Below, piece after piece: positions 42,634-49,222 of a stretch of 49,222 bases of DNA. Each line of letters starts with the position of its first letter. Within the stretch, counting starts at the first letter, position 1. Location: the NCBI GenBank assembly GCA_012841635.1, contig DUUJ01000023.1, forward strand, positions 1-49,222, in the 5' to 3' direction. The position numbers and the translations under genes were made by a program. The stretch comes from Clostridiales bacterium. GTDB lineage: Bacteria; Bacillota; Clostridia; Oscillospirales; CAG-272. The notes beneath the pieces were generated by a model that was not told where the DNA came from, searched no databases, and saw nothing but the letters and a program-made list of their open reading frames with translations.

Positions 42634-45522
42634 ATGAACGATACTGCGGCTAATGCCGATATTTTGACAAAGAAAAAAGAAAGAAAACCGATGGGAAATC
42701 CGTTTGCAAAGATAATGAACCGGCTGCGGGAGTCTGAATACGGCTACCTTGTCGGGGCTTTTCTGCTGCCTTCGGCTATTATGTGGCTGATCTTCATTTC
42801 GATGCAGGTTTATCCGTTCGGCGGAAATTCGGTGCTGGTGCTTGATCTGAACGGTCAGTATGTTTCCTTTTTCGAAAAGCTTCGGAATATAATCCTCCAC
42901 GGCGACTCGATGGTTTATACCTTTGAGCGGTCGCTCGGCGGCGAGTTTTTGGGCATTTACGCCTATTATATCGCGTCGCCCTTATCCGCCATCGTCGCGC
43001 TCTTTCCGAAAATACATATAACCGAGGCGCTGCTGGCGATGCACCTCATCAAATGCGGCATCTGCGGGGTCACGATGGCGCTTTATCTGCATCAGACCGC
43101 GTATACGAAGCGTTCGAGAATAATAACTTTCTCGACGATGTACGCTCTATCCGCCTATGCGGTGGTTCAGGCGCACAATACCATGTGGATAGACGAGCTT
43201 ATCATCCTGCCGCTGCTTGTACTCGGAATTGAGCGGATGATCCGGCGCCGAAACAACACCCTTTACTGCTCGGCGCTGGCTCTTGCGATGATAGTCAATT
43301 TCTACATCGGCTACATGATGTGCATCTTCGCCGTTTTTTACGCCGTATACCGTTATTTTTCCTACTCGGAATTCGAGCGCAACCCGGAGGGGGTAAAAAA
43401 TCACTTTCTGCGAGTTCTTCTGAGAATGGTTATACTTTCAGTTATCGCCGCGATGATAGCCTCGGTTATCATCCTTCCGACATGGTATTCCCTTCAGTTC
43501 GGGAAAACCACCTTCTCAAATCCCGATTACTCGTTCAATCAGCGCTTCGACTTCCTTGACCTGCTGGTAAAGTTTTATCCCGGCTCTTACGACACCGTTC
43601 GCCCTGAGGGACTTCCCTTTGTTTACTGCGGCACTCTGACCCTTATAATGCTGCCGCTTTATTTCATGACGCCCGGCGTCAAAAAACGGGAGAAGGTCTG
43701 GGGCGGAATTGCGCTGCTCTTCTTCAGCTTCTGCTTCAACGGCTCGACTATCGACATTTTCTGGCACGGAATGCAGAAGCCGAACTGGCTCAACTACCGG
43801 TACAGCTTCATGCTGATATTCTTTGTCGTGCTGTTCGGATACAAGGCGTTCTGCGCCTATGCCGAGCAGCGGATCCCCGTCAAAGCTCCGCTTATCGTCT
43901 GCGGCGCGCTGACTCTTATGGCGCTGATTATACAGAAATTAGACTATGAGTTTTTGAACGATTTCAAGTTCATGTGGGTGTCTGTCGCCTGTCTTGCGAT
44001 GTGGGCGGCTATATTGGGTTCCCTTTACGGCACTAAAAAAGCCGCCGTCGGCTCGGCGTCCGCGCTTCTGGTAATCTGCATGTCGCTTGAAGCTTTCGGG
44101 GCGGGACTGCTGAACACCACTTCTCTTGACGAAGACGTGGTATACACCTCGCGGACGACTTATGTCACGCATATGGAGCGCTGCAATCCGCTTTTCAACC
44201 GCATACTTTCCTCGGACGACTCCTTTTTCCGGATGGAAAAGGCTTTCCACCGCAAGACAAACGACCCGATGGCTTTCGGCTACAACGGCATCTCAAACTC
44301 CTCGTCGCTTATGTTTACCGCTGTTGTAAAGTATCTGAATCAGCTGGGACTTGCGTCGAAATCCAACTGGTCGAAGTTTCTGGGCGGAACGCCGGTTTCC
44401 GACTCGCTTTTGGGGCTTAAATATGTCATCTTCGAGGAGGAGCTTGATAACAGCTTCTATGAAGACTATGACAGCGACCCAGACAATAGTCTTTACGCCT
44501 ACAAAAACCCCTATTACCTTGAAATAGCCTACGCCGCTGACGACGCTATCCGCGACCTTGACCTTTACAAGCCGGAAAATCCCTTTGAGCTGATGAACGC
44601 GATGATTACCGCGATGCTGGGAGAGGAAGACACCGTTGAGATTTGGAAGAACATAAAGGCGGACGACCTCGACTATATCAACTGCGACATAAGCTTCGTG
44701 ACCGGGCATAAAAAGTACACCCCGGAAGCCGGGAAATCCGACGCTAAGTTATCGATGAAGATAAAGGGCGCCGGCGATGAAAACGAAATCTATATCTTCG
44801 TTCCCACCGAATATCCCCGCGAATGTACGATTTATATCGGCGGGACGAAATTCGGCTCGATCCTCGGCAACGACACCGACTGCATTCAGAAATTAGGCGC
44901 CTTCGAACAGGACGAGGAGGTCTATGTCTCTCTCAGGATGGAAAAAGAGGACCTTTATATCGCCAACTCGTCGAAATATTTCTACTACCTCGACGCGGAG
45001 GTGTTCCGGGAGACGATGCCGCGGCTGCGCCGGGCGATGCTCAATATAGAGAAATTCTCCGATACGCATCTTTACGGGCATATCGACATTCCGGAAGGTT
45101 CCGGGCTGACGACGCTTTATACCACGATTCCCTACGACGAGGGCTGGCAGGTCTATATCGACGGAGAGAAAGCCGAGATATTCAAAACCTCCGGCGACGC
45201 CCTGCTTGCCTGCGAAATAACCGAGGGCAGGCACGAGGTTGAGTTCAAATACCGTCAGAAGACCCTCATCATCGGCGCTTGGCTCTGCGCCGCGGGACTG
45301 CTGATGCTCGCCGCGGTGATATTCTTCGACCGGCGCTGGCAGGAAAAGCATCCGCCGTTTGCCGAAACAGTATATATGACGGATCGCGGCGCGGCGGGGG
45401 AGGAAGAGGAAGAGGATTCAGATACCTGCGAAGCCGACGGTGACGGTGGCGGTGATGCTGACAGCGAAAACAGGAATGAAACTGTCGGTGAAGTCGAGGG
45501 TGGAACCTATCGTCGACGATAA
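42634..45522 (+). CDS. YfhO-family membrane glycosyltransferase
   Basis: 962 residues with about 12-14 membrane helices and large extracytoplasmic loops, following the YfhO family: the PFGGNSVLVLDLNGQY(V/I) segment early, SLGGEFLGIYAYY, the conserved NTMWIDE loop, FYIGYMMCIF, and a C-terminal beta domain. YfhO in Bacillus subtilis works in glycosylation of lipoteichoic acid using an undecaprenyl-linked sugar; GT-C fold. The same type of role (envelope glycopolymer modification) is likely here but the substrate is unknown. The last 50 residues after the final helix are Glu/Asp/Gly-rich and do not look like the family. It is preceded by DUF951. Confidence 0.88.
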   Translation: MNDTAANADILTKKKERKPMGNPFAKIMNRLRESEYGYLVGAFLLPSAIMWLIFISMQVYPFGGNSVLVLDLNGQYVSFFEKLRNIILHGDSMVYTFERSLGGEFLGIYAYYIASPLSAIVALFPKIHITEALLAMHLIKCGICGVTMALYLHQTAYTKRSRIITFSTMYALSAYAVVQAHNTMWIDELIILPLLVLGIERMIRRRNNTLYCSALALAMIVNFYIGYMMCIFAVFYAVYRYFSYSEFERNPEGVKNHFLRVLLRMVILSVIAAMIASVIILPTWYSLQFGKTTFSNPDYSFNQRFDFLDLLVKFYPGSYDTVRPEGLPFVYCGTLTLIMLPLYFMTPGVKKREKVWGGIALLFFSFCFNGSTIDIFWHGMQKPNWLNYRYSFMLIFFVVLFGYKAFCAYAEQRIPVKAPLIVCGALTLMALIIQKLDYEFLNDFKFMWVSVACLAMWAAILGSLYGTKKAAVGSASALLVICMSLEAFGAGLLNTTSLDEDVVYTSRTTYVTHMERCNPLFNRILSSDDSFFRMEKAFHRKTNDPMAFGYNGISNSSSLMFTAVVKYLNQLGLASKSNWSKFLGGTPVSDSLLGLKYVIFEEELDNSFYEDYDSDPDNSLYAYKNPYYLEIAYAADDAIRDLDLYKPENPFELMNAMITAMLGEEDTVEIWKNIKADDLDYINCDISFVTGHKKYTPEAGKSDAKLSMKIKGAGDENEIYIFVPTEYPRECTIYIGGTKFGSILGNDTDCIQKLGAFEQDEEVYVSLRMEKEDLYIANSSKYFYYLDAEVFRETMPRLRRAMLNIEKFSDTHLYGHIDIPEGSGLTTLYTTIPYDEGWQVYIDGEKAEIFKTSGDALLACEITEGRHEVEFKYRQKTLIIGAWLCAAGLLMLAAVIFFDRRWQEKHPPFAETVYMTDRGAAGEEEEEDSDTCEADGDGGGDADSENRNETVGEVEGGTYRRR

Positions 45523-45714
45523 GACGATGGATTGAAAATTTACATTTCCGGTGCGAAGCCGGTGGGTATATTCAGCGGTGAGTATGCTGCGATGTTCCGG
45601 ATTTATCTCAGTTGTTTCTATTAAAATTAAATCGAAGGGGGGATTATTATCAACCTTCGCAGAAAAATACTATTCTTATTAAGTAATGCGTGGAAAAGTG
45701 CCAAGGGTTATGTC

Positions 45715-47418
45715 TTGATTTCTGCCATTACAAATATTCTTCAAGCAATCCTGTCATTTGGCAACATAATCGGAATCGGTCTGATTGTTGACGCACTCAT
45801 TTCCAAGCAGAATTCATCGCAGATTTTTACCTTGATTCTTATTTTTATATCCGTCAATTTAGTGATTTCGGTAATAAAAGAATTGCTGATGCTCGCGATG
45901 AATTATATGGGACGAAAGGCGACGAATACCGCGCAATATATGTACGCACAGGATTCTGTGGACGTAAACTACCATTACGCACAGGACGGAACCATTCTCG
46001 ACTTGAAGAAGAAATCAATGGTTGCTCTTCCTGCTTTTTACATTGATCATTTGGGAGACATAATCAGATATATTGTTCAGTTTTTTTCAGTTATTACCAT
46101 TGTATCTTATTTCAGCCCACTGTTTCTGCTCATTCTTTCCTTAACCTCCGCCGTATCTGTTTATTTTATCTTTCAAACAAAAAAGGATGACCTCGCATTC
46201 CAAAATGAAAAGGTGAAGGACGACCGTAAGCTCGATTATCTTTATCTTGTTATGACAGAGTACGGTTACGCCAAGGAAGTGAGAATCAACCGTGCGGAAG
46301 ACTACGCCATGAACAAGTATGACGGAATTATGCGCGAGCAATTCAAAAGACTGAAGACACTGCTTGGCAGGAGAATGAAAATAAACATCGGAAGTACGGT
46401 CATTGCAGTCGTGCAGACAGCTCTCATGTATCTTTATTTCTCATATATGGCGTTTTCCGACCGCATATCCATTTCCGAATACACGGTACTATTGGGAAGC
46501 ACAGCGCTGTTTGTATCCTTGATCTTGGGATTTTTCGAGAAGATAGCGTTGTTCGGCAGGACTTTGAACGTTCTTGACTACTATTTTGAATACCGTGATA
46601 CCACCACCGCCGGCAGCGATATTCACGCGAGCAACGCCATGCCTTATAAGAAACTGGATTTCTCACACCCGGTTATAAGGTTTGAAAATGTCTCCTTTAC
46701 ATATCCGAAGACCGAAAAAACAGTGCTGGAAAATATAAATTTAGAACTGAGACCGAGTGAAAGAATCGGTTTGGTAGGACTAAACGGCTCCGGAAAAACC
46801 ACCCTTGTAAAATTGCTTACGCGTTTGTACGACCCTACCGAGGGACGAATTACGCTGAACGGCATTGATATCCGGGAAATTCCGTATGAGCAGTACGCGT
46901 CTAAAATCGGTATCGTTTTGCAGGATTATTACTTATTCGCATATTCTGTGAAGGAAAACATCGTTTTAGCCGCACCTTATGATGAAGAAAAGCTCTCCTC
47001 ATGCCTTGAAAAGAGCGGAAGTGACGAAAAAATTGACAAACTGCCGAATGGGATAAACACACCCATCACCAAAACGCTTGACAACGACGGAATTGAATTC
47101 TCCGGCGGCGAAGGACAAAAGTTGGCTTTAGCGAGAGCCATATACAAGGACACTCCAATTCTAATTTTAGATGAGCCTTCCAGTGCATTGGACCCGATAG
47201 CGGAATATGAACTGTTCTCACAACTGGACGAACTTTCTGAAAACAAACTCGCCTTATTTATTTCTCACAGACTTTCAAGCACAAAATTCTGCGATAGAAT
47301 AGTCGTGCTCTCCGATGGAAAAATTGTTGAAACAGGCTGTCACGACGATTTGATGCACAAAAAAGGTGAGTATTATGATCTGTTCAATTCTCAGGCAAAA
47401 TACTACAAGGAGGGTTGA
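45715..47418 (+). CDS. ABC exporter half-transporter 1 (permease-ATPase fusion)
   Basis: The annotated TTG start gives 567 residues: a six-helix ABC transmembrane domain (to about 320) and a nucleotide-binding domain with Walker A GLNGSGKTT, signature FSGGEGQ, Walker B LILDEPSSALD and the switch histidine ISHR. The frame continues upstream without stop to 45631, encoding a normal elbow helix. A GAAGGGGGG ribosome-binding site lies at 45634-45642 and only ATT/ATC codons follow, so the true start is probably near 45649 (589 residues, matching the 591 of its partner). AAGGG also lies before the TTG. The next ABC gene starts 3 bp after the stop, so the two form a heterodimer. The type resembles exporters of peptides or RiPPs. 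DNA is AT-richer than the rest of the window. Confidence 0.88.
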   Translation: MISAITNILQAILSFGNIIGIGLIVDALISKQNSSQIFTLILIFISVNLVISVIKELLMLAMNYMGRKATNTAQYMYAQDSVDVNYHYAQDGTILDLKKKSMVALPAFYIDHLGDIIRYIVQFFSVITIVSYFSPLFLLILSLTSAVSVYFIFQTKKDDLAFQNEKVKDDRKLDYLYLVMTEYGYAKEVRINRAEDYAMNKYDGIMREQFKRLKTLLGRRMKINIGSTVIAVVQTALMYLYFSYMAFSDRISISEYTVLLGSTALFVSLILGFFEKIALFGRTLNVLDYYFEYRDTTTAGSDIHASNAMPYKKLDFSHPVIRFENVSFTYPKTEKTVLENINLELRPSERIGLVGLNGSGKTTLVKLLTRLYDPTEGRITLNGIDIREIPYEQYASKIGIVLQDYYLFAYSVKENIVLAAPYDEEKLSSCLEKSGSDEKIDKLPNGINTPITKTLDNDGIEFSGGEGQKLALARAIYKDTPILILDEPSSALDPIAEYELFSQLDELSENKLALFISHRLSSTKFCDRIVVLSDGKIVETGCHDDLMHKKGEYYDLFNSQAKYYKEG

Positions 47419-47421
47419 ACC

Positions 47422-49197
47422 GTGGGAAAAATCAATGATAGACTGAAAACTCCGCTGAAAATCGTCAAAATCATCGCAGAATATGAACCGCTGTATTTCG
47501 CCGTCTCTCTGCCGCAGATCATTGTAAACACTTTTTTGACTCTCGCAGCCGTTTATTTTCCTAAACTGATTATCGAGCAGTTGACTGACGGGCAGTCTTT
47601 TTCTTCATCCCTCACTATAATACTCGGCTATGCTTTGGCGCTTATCTTGCTGAAAGTCGGCGGCGTTATCCTGCGAAACAAAAGCAGTCTTCATGCGGCG
47701 ATGTTTTCATCCAAGATTAAAAAAAGTGTCGGCTATAACTCCATGCACATTGAACTGAGCGATATTGAAGACCCGAAAACACGTGATATTATTCGTTTGG
47801 CCGGTCGTGTAGCTGATCTTACAAATACAATGGGAACTATAGAGGGAATCGTTTCCGATGTAATTGCTATTTTAGGCTTAGCATGGATAGTAATGCGTTT
47901 AGATTTTTTGTTCATACTTTTGGTACTCTTGACCCTTACTGCGAAGACCGTATTTGTCAGGATAGAATACTTATACACTCAAAAAAGCAGGACTATGGAG
48001 GCGGAGAACAACAGAAACGGTGATTACCTGAACCACATTTCCTATTTCAACGATGGTGCCGAGAAAGAGATACGCTTGAACAACCTGCAAAACTGGTTTA
48101 TGAAGAAGGTGTCGAAATACAGAAACACCATGCTCTGCATTGAATACATGGAATACAAGAGATCTGCTTTTTTTAATATTCTGTTGGCGGTTCTTGTTGG
48201 CATACAGACTTTTCTTTTGCTGTGGATACTCTCGAAAAGATATATCGGCGGCATAATTTCAATTGCGGAGTTTACTATGTATTTTTCTGCCGTGACCATG
48301 CTTTCTGCACAGCTTTCTTCCGTCAGCGACAAAATTGGGAGGTACAACGGGCAGGCACTTGATATTAACGAATACAACAAGCTGCTGACTGCGGTTCAAG
48401 CAACAAACGACACCGAGGATAATACCGATGGAAGCTGTCCTGCACCGGAAAAAACGGAAATCGTATTTCATGACGTTTCTTTTTCTTACCCAAACACGGA
48501 TAAAATGGTGCTGGAACACATAAGCATAGCCATATCCGACAGAGAAAAGCTCGTAATAGCAGGCGCAAACGGCTCAGGAAAAAGTACTTTTATCAAGCTT
48601 TTGTGTAAATTCTATCGCCCGACTGACGGAATGATAACGCTGAATGGCACTGACATTTGGGATATACCGAACGACAGCTACTTTCAAACGATATCCGCAG
48701 TGTTTCAGGATTTCAAGAATTTTTCTTTTACCGTCAGAGAGAACATAACGATGAGCGAGGAGTCGGACTCAAATGCGATAGAAGCTGCGATTGAAGCGAC
48801 AGGACTCTCGGAATGCATAGAAAGACTTCAAAACAATCTCGATACTTATCTCACCCGTCAATTCGACACGGAAGGGATCGAGCTTTCGGGAGGGCAGGCA
48901 CAAAAGCTGGCAATCGCACGCGCAATGTATAAAAACGCGCCTATTCTGATTCTGGATGAACCAACGGCAAATCTGGATCCCAAAGCCGAAAGTGCGATTT
49001 ATATGGATCTTTTTAATGCAGCGAAGGACAAAACAACGATATTTATTTCACATCGTCTTGCTGCGTCATCCGTTGCGGATAAAATTGCTGTTTTCTGCGA
49101 GGGAAAAATCATAGAATACGGCACACACGAGTCTCTTATGGCACAAAACGGCAGTTATTCAGAAATGTACCGCAAGCAAAGCAGAGAGTATATTTGA
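47422..49197 (+). CDS. ABC exporter half-transporter 2 (permease-ATPase fusion)
   Basis: 591 residues with six transmembrane helices and a nucleotide-binding domain: Walker A GANGSGKST, Q-loop VFQDFKNF, signature LSGGQAQ, Walker B LILDEPTANLD and ISHR. It pairs with the upstream half-transporter; the stop-to-start gap is 3 bp and AGGAGG lies inside the upstream stop region. Signatures of both halves are complete, so both ATP sites may work. The cargo is unknown: no precursor peptide, modification enzyme or regulator is visible in the 25 bases to the window end or upstream. Base composition differs from the housekeeping genes, suggesting transfer. Confidence 0.92.
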   Translation: MGKINDRLKTPLKIVKIIAEYEPLYFAVSLPQIIVNTFLTLAAVYFPKLIIEQLTDGQSFSSSLTIILGYALALILLKVGGVILRNKSSLHAAMFSSKIKKSVGYNSMHIELSDIEDPKTRDIIRLAGRVADLTNTMGTIEGIVSDVIAILGLAWIVMRLDFLFILLVLLTLTAKTVFVRIEYLYTQKSRTMEAENNRNGDYLNHISYFNDGAEKEIRLNNLQNWFMKKVSKYRNTMLCIEYMEYKRSAFFNILLAVLVGIQTFLLLWILSKRYIGGIISIAEFTMYFSAVTMLSAQLSSVSDKIGRYNGQALDINEYNKLLTAVQATNDTEDNTDGSCPAPEKTEIVFHDVSFSYPNTDKMVLEHISIAISDREKLVIAGANGSGKSTFIKLLCKFYRPTDGMITLNGTDIWDIPNDSYFQTISAVFQDFKNFSFTVRENITMSEESDSNAIEAAIEATGLSECIERLQNNLDTYLTRQFDTEGIELSGGQAQKLAIARAMYKNAPILILDEPTANLDPKAESAIYMDLFNAAKDKTTIFISHRLAASSVADKIAVFCEGKIIEYGTHESLMAQNGSYSEMYRKQSREYI

Positions 49198-49222
49198 ACA
49201 CTGAGAATTGGATTAAAGAAAA

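Noticed and set aside
1-49222. CRISPR arrays, insertion sequences and prophage genes
   Set aside because: No spaced direct-repeat arrays, transposase or phage structural genes were seen on either strand.

Overview
The window reads as a chromosomal segment of a low-to-mid-GC Clostridia-type Firmicute, probably from an uncultured or gut/rumen Oscillospirales-like lineage. The support is the gene content: XpaC/TelA, ecfA1-ecfA2-ecfT-truA, a ClpE-like zinc-finger Clp ATPase, DUF951, DUF5711, YfhO, DUF6935, and consensus sigma-A promoters with strong Shine-Dalgarno sites and frequent TTG starts. The assignment is inferred from gene families only; no rRNA is present.

Layout. (1) 1-4.3 kb, minus strand: one operon of two tandem-duplicated PHP-domain phosphoesterases, a fused APS kinase/PAP phosphatase (CysC-CysQ) and CysD, which runs off the left edge. 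It makes PAPS and can clear PAP. (2) 4.4-6.0 kb: an orphan solute-binding lipoprotein. (3) 6.0-14.2 kb, minus strand: sbcD-sbcC-araB-araA-araD in one tight unit with a promoter before sbcD and a terminator after araD, joining DNA end processing to L-arabinose catabolism. (4) 14.4-15.2 kb: a secreted protein with an LPxTG-like PQTSD sorting tail. (5) 15.7-19.6 kb, plus strand: an envelope-stress type operon xpaC-telA-lemA-like-TPM.

(6) 19.7-21.3 kb: an isolated tRNA-Arg(ACG) with its own promoter and terminator, then a compositionally different AAA/DUF4143 ATPase gene behind a perfect 17-bp inverted repeat. (7) 21.5-28.0 kb, plus strand: two paralogous exported proteins of unknown function, a double zinc-ribbon membrane protein, a double-TPM protein and a DUF6935 protein. 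(8) 28.0-33.3 kb, minus strand: a ClpE-like unfoldase followed by a full-length P-type ATPase homologue that has lost all the main catalytic motifs. A potential perfect H-type pseudoknot lies just before its start codon.

(9) 33.4-42.1 kb, minus strand: a long housekeeping operon ruvC-ruvA-ruvB-methyltransferase-ecfA1-ecfA2-ecfT-truA-DUF5711-cvpA from a consensus promoter. It covers Holliday-junction processing, rRNA/tRNA modification and vitamin uptake energising. (10) 42.3-45.5 kb, plus strand: DUF951-yfhO, again with a pseudoknot-like leader. (11) 45.6-49.2 kb: two AT-richer half-size ABC exporters, probably a heterodimer and probably acquired.

The most unusual items are the catalytically dead P-type ATPase, the two similar interleaved-stem leaders in front of it and of DUF951, the CysC-CysQ fusion next to duplicated PHP enzymes, and the XpaC/TelA/LemA/TPM plus zinc-ribbon/TPM envelope region.
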